The translations under genes were made by a program, and so were the position numbers. Source: JBCCTJ01 sp039198585 (lineage in GTDB: Bacteria > Bacteroidota > Bacteroidia > Cytophagales > Amoebophilaceae). Taken from it: a DNA stretch of 31,894 nt. Numbering within the stretch: position 1 is the first letter of the stretch; every line of letters begins with the position of its first letter. Location of the stretch: the NCBI GenBank assembly GCA_039198585.1, contig JBCCTJ010000011.1:1-31894 (forward strand). Reading direction: 5' to 3'. Below, one piece after another: positions 17,417 through 25,562 of the stretch. Below the pieces are notes generated by a model that saw only the letters and a list, made by a program, of their open reading frames with translations, did no database searches and was not told the DNA's origin.

Positions 17417-17581
17417 TGTAATGATTTCTACTTGGAATGCAAAAAAAGTAGCAATAGCATAACCCAGTGAAGTAGTAGGCCAATACTGACTTTGTCATAC
17501 GACTATGGCAGGCAGGTGAATCTAGTGACTATTTTTCTTTGTAGTCTACTAAATATTTCTATAATTGACTCTATTAAATGG

Positions 17582-17866
17582 CTAATACTCAGAACTAGTA
17601 AATTCTCTGCTTATCCATATTTTTAACTCGATTTTGAATCTAGGAGCAGTTGCGAGTTTATGCCAGAGTAGGATACTTCCCGAACTGGCTCCTAGCAATA
17701 TCATAAAAGTAATGAGATCGATATGCATACTTTTTACATAAAAAAACTTAATGTTATTTTCACTGCTGTTAGGTAAGAATTGTTTGCTCAAATAATAAGA
17801 CCCTATAATCTTCAACAAGCCTATCATGAATGCAAAAGCTGGAGGTAAATAATCTACAATTTCCAT
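17582..17866 (-). CDS. Small hypothetical membrane protein
   Basis: 94 aa, not recognised. There are two hydrophobic segments, at about 8-27 (PPAFAFMIGLLKIIGSYYLS) and about 50-67 (LITFMILLGASSGSILLW), separated by a polar stretch with several Asn and Ser. The C-terminal third is short and basic. It ends with TAG and lies 76 bases downstream of a frameshifted small ORF on the same strand. It could itself be a fragment of a longer gene, since the region is decaying. Confidence 0.45.
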   Translation of the reverse strand: MEIVDYLPPAFAFMIGLLKIIGSYYLSKQFLPNSSENNIKFFYVKSMHIDLITFMILLGASSGSILLWHKLATAPRFKIELKIWISREFTSSEY

Positions 17867-17942
17867 GATACCGATCAGGTGTATCTAATTAGTTATTATA
17901 CTAATAACTAAGCCAAAACACAATAAATGGTGAATCCAATAC

Positions 17943-18178
17943 TTAAGTATTAAATTTTGGTTTATATGCTTTAGCAGATGCTAGATGACTAAGATCGCTA
18001 CTGGCACTCAAATTGACCTTTTGAGAGGTGACAAGTAACTGGCTGATAGATAATATTATCGAAGCTACTCTTTGCTGGGCATGTAACGGTTTTTTGTACT
18101 AAAACTCATGATCGCTGCTATGATCTGACAGCTACTGGTGAGGAAAATAGACAGTAATCGTGGTGTCTGCTTAATCAT
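17943..18178 (-). pseudogene. Frameshifted small membrane-protein ORF
   Basis: From ATG 18178 on the minus strand the frame gives MIKQTPRLLSIFLTSSCQII and continues to MSFSTKNRYMPSKE before a stop. The neighbouring frame then continues plausibly as RVASIILSISQLLVTSQKV and SDLSHLASAKAYKP to TAA at 17945-17943. The total length is not a multiple of three, consistent with one indel near 18065. Weakly supported, as it rests only on protein-like composition; no family recognised. The rest of the stretch 17867-18309 holds no other gene that I can see. Confidence 0.35.
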
Positions 18179-18297
18179 GCAATTTGCATGATAGATGTGC
18201 AGAACAAATATAGCTCTTTATAGAATGATAAGGAAAGTATCTGTTTTTTTACTAGGCTGCAAGATACAACCATCCATGAGTAAAGTTTCTTTTCTTA

Positions 18298-18305
18298 TAT
18301 CTTTG
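18298..18305 (+). promoter_or_regulatory. -7 promoter element of the RluD-like gene
   Basis: TATCTTTG is a perfect TAnnTTTG box ending only four bases before ATG 18310. If used, the transcript would begin at or within a few bases of the start codon, making the mRNA leaderless or nearly so. No good -33 TTG is seen upstream, which lowers confidence. Confidence 0.4.
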
Positions 18306-18309
18306 TGGT

Positions 18310-19344
18310 ATGCAAAACTCTCTTTTTGAACGCTATCGGATTGTAGTAGATGCTGGCCAAGTATCAGTCAGGTTGGATAAATTTTTAGGCTCTCGCTTGC
18401 CATGTGTAAGTAGAAATAGGATCCAAGCAGGTATTAGAGAATCTTCTGTTCTAGTTAATGAAAAACCTGTTAAGCCTAGTTATCGTATTCAACCGCATGA
18501 TACGATTCAAGTCTTTTTACCCACACCTCCTCGTACAGATCATGTAGCTGGTGAAGCGATTCCTATTGCTATTATTTATGAAGATGATGACTTACTTGTG
18601 GTCAATAAAGAGGCCCCTATGGTAGTCCATCCTGCTCATGAAAACTGGACGGGTACATTGGTCAATGCGCTTGTCTATCATTGTGATGGGCTACCATCAA
18701 CGGCAAGCAATCAAACTAGGCCGGGGCTGGTACATCGTTTAGATAAGGGTACCTCTGGATTACTAGTAGTTGCTAAGCATGAAGATAGTTTAGCTAATCT
18801 CGCTTACCAGTTTATGCAACATACTGTATCACGTGAATATCAAGCATTGGTATGGGGTGATGTACGCCAAAACCAAGGAACTATCGATATACCTATTGGG
18901 CGTAGTGCCCAAGATAGGAGAGTCATGGTACCTTATTCCCCTGAGGCGGGTATAGGTAAGCAAGCTGTTACGCACTATGAAGTAGTAGAGAGATTGGGCT
19001 ATGTAACACTAGTACGCTGTAAGTTAGAAACTGGTAGAACGCACCAAATTCGTGCTCATATGAAGCACTTAGGGCACCCTCTTTTTGGTGATCCTCGCTA
19101 TGGTGGTGATCGCGTGGTAGTCGGGCAACGTACTAGTAAATATGTTTCTTTTGTGCGTAATAGCCTCTCTACTTTGCCATACCAAGCTTTGCACGCGAAA
19201 ACATTAGGCTTTATACATCCTAAGACAAAAATGCTGTTATCTTTTCAAGCTCCATTGCCTCAAGGTTTTCAAGATGTACTGAACCGCTGGCGGGTTTATA
19301 CTACTGCACAAAGTAGGGATGCCAACAAAAACAACACGCAATGA
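18310..19344 (+). CDS. RluD/RluA-family pseudouridine synthase
   Basis: Converts uridine to pseudouridine in large-subunit rRNA; RluD acts on helix 69. 344 aa, normal for the RluD subgroup. An S4 RNA-binding domain (about 17-75: VRLDKFLGSRL, SRNRIQAGI, VNEKPVKPSYRIQPHD) comes before the synthase domain. The catalytic motif HRLDKGTSGLLVVAK has the nucleophile Asp at about residue 145. Later motifs REYQALVWG, IGR and GRTHQIRAHMKHLGHPLFGD are intact. The start at 18310 matches family starts (LFERYRIVVDAGQ). The last 15 residues are an Asn/Lys-rich tail. Single gene, followed by IS debris. RluD against a sibling RluA-type enzyme is not settled by sequence alone. Confidence 0.95.
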   Translation: MQNSLFERYRIVVDAGQVSVRLDKFLGSRLPCVSRNRIQAGIRESSVLVNEKPVKPSYRIQPHDTIQVFLPTPPRTDHVAGEAIPIAIIYEDDDLLVVNKEAPMVVHPAHENWTGTLVNALVYHCDGLPSTASNQTRPGLVHRLDKGTSGLLVVAKHEDSLANLAYQFMQHTVSREYQALVWGDVRQNQGTIDIPIGRSAQDRRVMVPYSPEAGIGKQAVTHYEVVERLGYVTLVRCKLETGRTHQIRAHMKHLGHPLFGDPRYGGDRVVVGQRTSKYVSFVRNSLSTLPYQALHAKTLGFIHPKTKMLLSFQAPLPQGFQDVLNRWRVYTTAQSRDANKNNTQ

Positions 19345-19531
19345 AAAAATGAGGCTCGCAGTTGAATAGGTTATTTGAACTAATTTAGCCAAGACGTATC
19401 ATAAGTAAAGCGATTTTTCTTCGTTTGCATCAATAAAATGTCTACTTTTTGAAATTTTTCGTAAACATTCTATAGCTTATGAAGAAAAAAATATCTCAAC
19501 CGATCAAGATCAAAGACAAATCGACTTTTTG

Positions 19532-19557
19532 GTAACGTATAATTGATTGTAGAAAAT
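19532..19557 (+). repeat. Short repeat before the IS256 relic, also found at 29910
   Basis: GTAACGTATAATTGATTGT, followed by AGAAAAT, matches 29910-29936 with about three differences. Here it directly precedes the start of a dead IS256 transposase, so it is probably the left-end segment of that IS; the other copy has no transposase behind it. Confidence 0.5.
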
Positions 19558-20345
19558 GAAAAAAATACTATTGCATCTAACTTTTAAACTACAAGAAATT
19601 ATAAAAAAACAAGTAGAAAAAATGATCTATGCAGGACTAGCCAATCTCTTTCAAAGCCAAGATAATCTTAGTATAGATAAGTTCTTAATTACAGTAATTG
19701 AGTCCCTAATGCTTTTGGAAAGAGAAGAGTATCTAAAAGAGCAAGAAGGCAGGCAAGAGACTGATAATGGTAGTTACATGAGAGATTTTAGATCACTCAG
19801 TACCAACAGGCTAGAAATTAGAAGTTCAATCCTATGTTATTAGAACTAATCAATACACAGAAAGATCAGCTTAATCAACTATGCGTTTTTTTTGTATCAA
19901 AGAAGATTATCTACATGTGACGTAGCAGGTATCATGGAAATTTTTTTTGGAGAATCCATGAGTAAAAATATACTATTAGCAACTTAGCCTCAAGCTTCCA
20001 TGACATACGAAAAAAGTGGAAAAAAAGACCGTTAGATGCTAATTATAAGGCTATCTATTGTGATGCTCTTTACACTAACTTGCAACTAGCTAATAGTTAT
20101 AGCAAAGAAGCTGTACATATTACTTATGGTGTTAAAGATGACAATACAAGAGAGCTATTCCTACTAGAGGTCGTCAACCCAACAGAGAACAGTAAGGTAT
20201 GGCGAGAATCCCTTGATAAGCTTTGAAAAAGAGGTGTGGAGCAAGTAAATTTTATAGGTTCCGATAGTACACCCCATTTTTCTGAACAAACCAGCAAACG
20301 TTATCCATCGGCAAATATTCAGAAAAATGCGGTATACTTTGAATA
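19556..20345 (+). pseudogene. IS256-family transposase relic
   Basis: The first 95 codons from ATG 19556 read as an IS256/Mutator N-terminus (FKLQEIIKKQVEKMIYAGLA, then LEREEYLKEQEGRQETDNGS). Beyond about 19840 the frame is lost. A central catalytic-domain fragment reappears at about 20058-20345: YCDALYTNLQLAN, VKDDNTRELFLLEVVNPTE and VWRESLDKL, then TGA at 20224-20226, then KRGVEQVNFIGSD and SANIQKNAVYFE. These match the family pattern of a DDE Asp after YxDA, followed by the W..(L)..L..RG segment. About half the domain between is scrambled and the C-terminus is missing. Dead. It abuts repeat R3 and lies 3' of sufB. Confidence 0.8.
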
Positions 20346-20588
20346 GGCAGTCAGAAGTAGATATTTTTTTATTTACAATCATGCTATGTGAGTGCTAAAG
20401 AAGGTTTTCTGTTCATGTCTATAAGCAAAAAAAGAGGTAAAATTCACCGCTTTTGGGTACTTTTTTTCATTTTCGGGGATTTTTACAATTTTTATTAGCT
20501 GTTCTTATCTAGAACAATGTCAATAGAGTTGCTTATACAGCGATTTTTTAATGCATTATACATTTTTGTATTATTCCCATTGACTCTA
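20346..20588 (+). repeat. Dispersed repeat copy R3
   Basis: About 240 bases matching R1 (5066-5300) from GGCAGTCAGAAGTAG onward, with the core shared with R2. It begins exactly where the IS256 relic ends and stops 30 bases before the 3' end of sufB on the minus strand. It could be an IS tail, but R1 has no IS next to it. Confidence 0.75.
20430..20454 (-). terminator. Hairpin in repeat R3, candidate terminator for sufB
   Basis: AAAAGAGGT pairs with ACCGCTTTT around loop AAAATTC, with one A/G mismatch. On the minus strand the arm is followed by CTCTTTTTTT, a usable U tract, about 165 bases beyond the sufB stop; an opposite T run serves the plus strand. Confidence 0.45.
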
Positions 20589-20617
20589 ATGAAAATTGAT
20601 ATTTTTCTTTATGTTAC

Positions 20618-22063
20618 TTAACCAACGCTGCCTTCCAGTGTTACACTGAGCAATTTTTGTGCTTCTACAGCAAATTCCATAGGTAATCTGCTAAGTACTT
20701 CTTTACAAAAACCAGTAGCAATCAAAGCATGAGCTTGCTCTTCATTTAATCCTCTTTGACAGCAATAAAAGAGTTGCTCTTCATTGACTTTGGAAGTAGT
20801 AGCTTCATGATGAATGGTGGTAGTGTTATTGTGGCTTTCAATGATGGGAAAAGTATAGGCGCTACATTGATCACCTATGAGCAGCGAATCACACTGTGAG
20901 AAATTATAACTATTGGTAGCCTGCTTATTTACCTTAACTAATCCACGGTAAGTATTCCTGCTATGACCAGCAGATATACCTTTGGCTATGACTCTACTTC
21001 TGCTATTTTTACCTATATGAAACATTTTCGTACCTGTATCGGCCTGTTGTTTATTCTTAGTAATAGCTACAGAGTAGAATTCTCCTATAGACTCATCTCC
21101 TTTGAGCACACAGCTCGGATATTTCCAGGTAATAGCGGAGCCTGTTTCAAGCTGTACCCACGAAATTTTTGATTTATTACCTGCACAAAGCCCTCTTTTA
21201 ACCACGAAATTATAAACCCCCCCTTTCCCATTACTATCTCCTGGATACCAATTTTGAATAGTAGAGTAATAGACTTCCGCATGAGAAGCTGCATAAATTT
21301 CTACTACTGCAGCATGCAGCTGGTGCTCTTCTCGCATGGGAGCAGTACAGCCTTCTAGGTAACGAACATATCCGCGATCCTCTACGACAATCAGTGTTCT
21401 TTCAAATTGTCCAGTCTGAGCTGCATTAATTCTGAAGTAAGTAGAGAGATCCATAGGACAGCGAATTCCTTTGGGAATATAGCAAAAAGAGCCATCACTA
21501 AATACTGCACTATTGAGTGCTGAAAAGTAATTATCTCGCATAGGCACCACACTTCCCATATAGCGCTTGATTAGCTCGGGGTAGCGCTGGATAGCTTCGC
21601 TAAAGGAGCAAAAAATAATCCCATGTTTTTGTAACTCTTCTTGGAAGGTAGTGCCTATTGAAACACTATCTAGGACAGCATCTACGGCTACACCTGCTAG
21701 TCTTTTTTGCTCTGCAAGGGGAATTCCTAGCTTCTCAAAAGTAGCTAAAATAGCAGGATCTATATCATCTAAGCTCTTAATCTGTTTTTTCTTTTTAGGA
21801 GCTGCATAATAGCTAATAGCTTGATAGTCAATAGGAGGGTAGACTACATTGCCCCACGTGGGTTCTTGCAGAGTAGTCCAGTAATGAAAAGCTTCTAAGC
21901 GCTTTTGTAGCATCCAGCTAGGTTCATTTTTTTGGTTTGATATAAAGCGGACTGTTTGCTCTGTCAATCCTTTGGGAGCTATCTCTTGCTCAATAGGAGA
22001 AGTAAATCCTTCAGGATAGTTATCTTGACTGATATAATTTTTTATAGGATCTTGCGTGGGCAT
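20618..22063 (-). CDS. sufB: Fe-S cluster assembly protein SufB
   Basis: Scaffold subunit of the SufBCD complex on which Fe-S clusters are built. 481 aa, usual length. Typical stretches are visible: KLGIPLAEQKRLAGVAVDAV, FSDGSFCYIPKGIRCPMDLS, RTLIVVEDRGYVRYLEGCTA, NWYPGDSNGKGGVYNFVVKR and the C-terminal GLNEEQAHALIATGFCKEV, with conserved Cys and His residues (QCDSLLIGDQC, then HHEATTSK). Start MPTQDPIKNYI. In most Bacteroidota sufB heads a sufBCDS operon; here the downstream side holds only a dispersed repeat and an IS256 relic, so sufC, sufD and sufS must be elsewhere or lost. The gene itself looks intact. Confidence 0.97.
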   Translation of the reverse strand: MPTQDPIKNYISQDNYPEGFTSPIEQEIAPKGLTEQTVRFISNQKNEPSWMLQKRLEAFHYWTTLQEPTWGNVVYPPIDYQAISYYAAPKKKKQIKSLDDIDPAILATFEKLGIPLAEQKRLAGVAVDAVLDSVSIGTTFQEELQKHGIIFCSFSEAIQRYPELIKRYMGSVVPMRDNYFSALNSAVFSDGSFCYIPKGIRCPMDLSTYFRINAAQTGQFERTLIVVEDRGYVRYLEGCTAPMREEHQLHAAVVEIYAASHAEVYYSTIQNWYPGDSNGKGGVYNFVVKRGLCAGNKSKISWVQLETGSAITWKYPSCVLKGDESIGEFYSVAITKNKQQADTGTKMFHIGKNSRSRVIAKGISAGHSRNTYRGLVKVNKQATNSYNFSQCDSLLIGDQCSAYTFPIIESHNNTTTIHHEATTSKVNEEQLFYCCQRGLNEEQAHALIATGFCKEVLSRLPMEFAVEAQKLLSVTLEGSVG

Positions 22064-22337
22064 ACAAACTCATTAGTTGTTAATCATAGTAACAATAGGC
22101 AATAGTAATAGCATCATGATGTTAATAACATTTTTAGTACCCCAAAGATAATTCACCAGTATATAGAGTTGCTAGATCATCATGCTGCCTATTTTCCTTT
22201 TATCTTTTTATGTTTGGGGATATTTTCAAGAGAGATGCTGTAATTTTTTGCTAAAACTTTGCATACAATTAGATAATTATTATAAATTGTAGATGAGTAT
22301 TCAAATTAACTTGCTCAATAACTAAACAACAATCATT
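22064..22337. other. Divergent intergenic region between sufB and the HEAT-repeat protein
   Basis: AT-rich spacer holding both promoters. TTGCATACAATTAGATAATT near 22259-22278 could contribute to the plus-strand promoter, but no perfect TAnnTTTG box is seen there. No ORF or RNA gene recognised. Confidence 0.3.
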
Positions 22338-23675
22338 ATGATCCTACTAGTTAGTATACTTCTATCTTGGCTACCTACTACATATTCTCTGCTGCCGTTA
22401 TATCCACCATTTTCATTTTCTATGCTTAGCAAGCAAGTTATTACTTGTGAAAAGTTTCCCTCTATTGCACAAAGTATTACCGATTACAGGAAAGAGAAAG
22501 TAACTCTATCTGACTTATCTGCGTGTTGTAAAGAATTAGTTAATAAGCAACACTGTATAGAAGTTTATTTTAATCATATTCAGAGGATAAAAAAAATAGA
22601 GTTCATTACCCAGTTTACACTTGATTTAGCTGATCAGAAAAGTAATACAGCCTATTTTAAGAGAGTGCTAGAAAACGTAGTTGTCAATACAGTATATCCA
22701 TTTCCCAGTAAGATAAAAATAATAACTAAGACTATTATTCAGAGTAGGAGTCATCAAAGTCGAAAACTAGGATTCAAAGCTTTGATTCGTATTGATCCTG
22801 AAAAAGCTTGTCAGATGAGTAGTTTTCTTTTAAAGCATAACATAGAAAAACATCTACTAATCGTCAAGCAGGTCATAGAATTTTTAGCCTTTCACTGTAA
22901 CAGGGAACAGACCATTCTAGCACTAGTAGAGCATTATTTAAAACAACCTGATGATGATGGAATACAGCTTATCAAGTCATTGCTATTAAAAATGAAAAGT
23001 AATACCAGTAGTCAACTAGAATGGGCTGCTTTAGCAGCAAAAAAATCAAACATTAAAATTGCCACACTAGTAAAAAATAATACTCTACTACCAAAAGTAG
23101 TATCTTCCACCTCTTTATGTACCAAGTCGACTTTGGTTAAGTTACTGATGCAATATAGAAAAGAAAAGCCAACTTTTATGCACCTAGATGGGATATGCTG
23201 TAAAAAAAACAATGACTATACATGCCTTAACCAGTACACTCAGTGGATGCAGCATAACCAAGAATTACACACTAATCTCACTAACTTTGCCACTAATGAT
23301 TCATTTTTTAATGCTACTACTTTAGTGAATCGTCTCAGACTATTTAGCTCTCACTATGATAAACTTAAATATGAACTGATTGTTCAAACCTTACTTAAAG
23401 ATCCTAATCCGATAAATAGAAAAGTGATGTTGGAGTATGTTATGGAAGCCTTGCCCAGCCAAGTGGCTGGCTTAGTGATTGATATACTACGACAAGACTT
23501 TGAGAAAAATCCCTCGATTCGTATGGAAATGATCAGGCTATTATCAAAATTTAGTCAAACAAATATTATCCCAACTTTATTAGAGTTAGCTGTTGTAGAC
23601 ATCAGCTCAGAGGTAAGACAACTAGCTCTTAACACATTGCTGCACGATAAGTATAAATACTCTATTACAATGTAA
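22338..23675 (+). CDS. Secreted HEAT-repeat protein with a duplicated Cys-pair module
   Basis: Protein of 445 aa. An N-terminal hydrophobic stretch (ILLVSILLSWLPTTYSLLPL) suggests export. The rest is alpha-helical with HEAT/Armadillo-type helices, clearest at 123-165 (KLGFKALIRIDPEKA) and 391-435 (SIRMEMIRLLSKFSQ, SSEVRQLALNTLLHD). A module occurs twice: DYRKEKVT at 49-56 with CC at 63-64 and C at 73, and QYRKEKPT at 272-279 with CC at 287-288 and C at 296; each is followed by Tyr/Gln-rich helices and then HEAT-like helices. The protein therefore probably arose by duplication of a roughly 220-residue unit. The Cys could form disulphides outside the cytoplasm. Stand-alone gene divergent from sufB. 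Binding partner unknown. Confidence 0.85.
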   Translation: MILLVSILLSWLPTTYSLLPLYPPFSFSMLSKQVITCEKFPSIAQSITDYRKEKVTLSDLSACCKELVNKQHCIEVYFNHIQRIKKIEFITQFTLDLADQKSNTAYFKRVLENVVVNTVYPFPSKIKIITKTIIQSRSHQSRKLGFKALIRIDPEKACQMSSFLLKHNIEKHLLIVKQVIEFLAFHCNREQTILALVEHYLKQPDDDGIQLIKSLLLKMKSNTSSQLEWAALAAKKSNIKIATLVKNNTLLPKVVSSTSLCTKSTLVKLLMQYRKEKPTFMHLDGICCKKNNDYTCLNQYTQWMQHNQELHTNLTNFATNDSFFNATTLVNRLRLFSSHYDKLKYELIVQTLLKDPNPINRKVMLEYVMEALPSQVAGLVIDILRQDFEKNPSIRMEMIRLLSKFSQTNIIPTLLELAVVDISSEVRQLALNTLLHDKYKYSITM

Positions 23676-23770
23676 AGAGTTTCAAAATCTTTTAATTTTT
23701 CTATTAGTTTATGGGCTTTATAGGATGTTTATAATGATGGTTTATACCTAGTTCAAAAATCGGGCTTTCT

Positions 23771-23790
23771 TAGGGAGTGTCAGTAATAAA
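23771..23790 (+). repeat. Left inverted end of the split DDE insertion sequence
   Basis: TAGGGAGTGTCAGTAATAAA faces the reverse complement of the right end at 29791-29810, TAGAGAGTGTCGTAAGTAGG. Ten of the first 11 bases agree. The outermost TA on both sides may be the target-site duplication. Confidence 0.5.
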
Positions 23791-23912
23791 AAAATAGTCT
23801 AAAAAACCACCTAATTTTGCTCTAATTCTAGTAAATAAGAGGTATCTTTACATGTAGAATTAACCCGATACTCAAACAAATAGCTAAAAAAGGGAATATT
23901 TAATTAAATATC

Positions 23913-24350
23913 ATGTACAAGATAGAGCGAACTTCGATTTTTCAATTATTTTTCTGATTTTTTCTTCCTCAAGACTTAGAGAGGCAATATCCATTGTTTC
24001 TGGAGAAGCAATATAGAAAAGATGTATAAAGCCATAACTTTTAAGAAAATTGCAAAGGCTATGTATCTTAAAGACAATAAAAAAGGGTCTACACCTATTT
24101 TCCCACTTCAAGGAAATCTAGATTTCATGCTTCTTAAATCCTATACTCAAGCCTCTAACAAGAGGCTGATTGACCAAATCAATAGCAGTATCTACACTAT
24201 CAGTTTTTTTAGGTAATTCGGATTTCAGCAGGAGAGAAACTAAAGAATCACAACATTGTGAGTCAAACTAGATGTCAGCTTGCCGAAAGAATCAATTATG
24301 CTCGAGGTTTGTCAGGACTTGCAATCAATAGTTCTCACCTTCACTTTCGT
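23913..24350 (+). pseudogene. N-terminal part of a DDE transposase (split IS)
   Basis: The reading starts at ATG 23913 (MYKIERTSIFQLFF), meets TGA, continues to QYPLFLEKQYRKDV, shifts frame near 24018 and goes on as FKKIAKAMYLKDNKKGSTPI, FPLQGNLDFMLLKSYTQ and ASNKRLIDQINSSIY. After another shift near 24205 it reads IRISAGEKLKNHNIVSQTR and CQLAERIN. This is the N-terminal pattern of a Bacteroidota DDE transposase (of the IS1182/IS5-like kind): target of a single hydrophobic LKSY block, LIDQIN and an FCGI-like stretch. Similarity stops at 24350, where an IS256 relic of opposite strand begins. The matching C-terminal part lies at 28687-29610. Confidence 0.6.
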
Positions 24351-24940
24351 TAACATGAAGGCTAAGAATTTCTTTTTTTCCCCTCTTTGTTAATTGGCAT
24401 TACGCTATAGAGAGCCTTGCTTTTTACACAACCATGATCCTCTATTTTGTGATGCATAGCATCTAAGAATACAATAGGGTAAACATTTCCCAGTGTTCTA
24501 CTCTGCTAATCCTTAATTGTAGGGATGATTCGATCTGTAATTTGAGTCAGTACCCTAATAGAAACGTCTGTGTCATACATTTCTTTGATATGCTTAGCGC
24601 TATCTTGATAGCTTATTCCTATTCCATAAAGTCTTATTATCTTCTTTTCAAGTGTGTCTGCTAGTATACTTTCTCGCTTACATACTATTGTAGGACCTAA
24701 TGTGCTTTTCCTGTTTTGTGAACTCTGTATTCTAAAAGTGCCTAGCCCGCTTTTTATGGTTTTTGCTCCTTTAGGGTTTCGATTATTCCCAGCAACTCTT
24801 TGAGTCTCCTTAAGGTGTTCTTCCATTTCAGCTTCTAGTGCTTGTTCAAGGAAGCTTTTTAGTAGCGGAGCAAAAGCTCCGTTTTTAACCAATAAGGGTA
24901 TGACTTGCTTCAAGGCTTTTTCTTCTATAAAAGTTGCCAC
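24351..24940 (-). pseudogene. IS256-family transposase relic, C-terminally truncated
   Basis: From ATG 24940 on the minus strand the N-terminal domain of an IS256 transposase is clear: FAPLLKSFLEQALEAEMEEH, then LGTFRIQSSQNRKSTLGP, KKIIRLYGIGISYQD and ITDRIIPTIKD. A TAG (24508-24506) replaces the usual Trp before QSRTLGNVYPIVFLDAMHH. After GCVKSKALYSV and INKEGKK an extra base in the T7 run at 24373-24379 breaks the frame before EILSLHV. Similarity ends at 24351, at the junction with the other transposase fragment, so the last half is missing. Dead; about 150 further bases upstream (24941-25090) may be its left end. Confidence 0.85.
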
Positions 24941-25113
24941 TAATATAAAACTTTATTGTAAGGGCAACAGGTTACCTTGTAATAACTACCCAGTGCTTAT
25001 CGGAGTAGTAAAAATCAGGGCTGATCTGGAGTCGAAAAAATACTCCATTTTTGTCCTGCTAAAAAACACCATTGTCATGTGACTTGCATGGAGCCATCTC
25101 TTATAGATTTTTT

Positions 25114-25136
25114 ATCCGCTTGTTTAGCAAGCGGAT
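25114..25136. repeat. Perfect hairpin in the IS debris upstream of gyrA
   Basis: Arms ATCCGCTTG and CAAGCGGAT pair over 9 bases with loop TTTAG. A T run precedes it on the plus strand but none follows on either strand, so it is not a standard terminator. Possibly a remnant of an IS end structure. Confidence 0.4.
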
Positions 25137-25172
25137 TCGTTCATTTCTCACTTCTTATTTCCATTCTTTAAG

Positions 25173-25433
25173 AAGCTACAGCAGCATATCTACTCAAGCA
25201 AAAGCTTCCAATCTTGGTACGTACATCGATGCGACAGACCTATAGGTAAAAAGATGAACCACATTCATATCAATGTCCTCATTTCTTGCTAGGGAGAATC
25301 CCATGATATTGATTCCTGGCAGCGTTCTACAGAATGCCGTTGTGTGGACTACTTCAATGCTATTTTAGAGGAAAGTAGTAGAAAAAAAGATAAGCACGCG
25401 CAACAGCTGTTTCTAATAGGCTCTCACTTTTGA
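25173..25433 (+). pseudogene. Unrecognised broken ORF upstream of gyrA
   Basis: One frame reads LQQHIYSSKSFQSWYVHRC, then KMNHIHINVLISC, a TAG at 25290-25292, then SWQRSTECRCVDYFNAIL and EESSRKKDKHAQQLF, to TGA 25431-25433. The protein-like reading on both sides of the stop suggests a decayed gene; its N-terminal part may lie in another frame upstream. No family recognised. It sits between the IS256 relic and gyrA. Confidence 0.3.
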
Positions 25434-25524
25434 AGAAGTAAGATTTTCAATTAGTTATCGTCCCCTCTGTTGCATAAAAGCGTGTGAAAGACGGTTTATC
25501 AATCTTTTATTCGAGGAAATTATG

Positions 25525-25532
25525 TACTTTTG
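25525..25532 (+). promoter_or_regulatory. -7 promoter element of gyrA
   Basis: TACTTTTG is a perfect TAnnTTTG box. Transcription would begin near 25538, giving a leader of about 25 bases before ATG 25563. It overlaps the alternative TTG start at 25530, which argues against that start. A -33 element is weak (TTTA near 25495). Confidence 0.45.
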
Positions 25533-25562
25533 AGACTGAAATTAGAAATCCAATACAATCCT

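Noticed and set aside
20963..21294. Short ORFs on both strands inside sufB
   Set aside because: Out-of-frame shadows of the fully conserved SufB reading frame.
24022..24111. Minus-strand ORF ending in an EEEKIRKIIEKSK-like stretch (23911-24111)
   Set aside because: It overlaps the transposase fragment antisense, and the plus-strand reading with one frameshift fits a known transposase pattern better.
25114..25136. Hairpin upstream of gyrA as a terminator
   Set aside because: Perfect stem but no T run after it on either strand.
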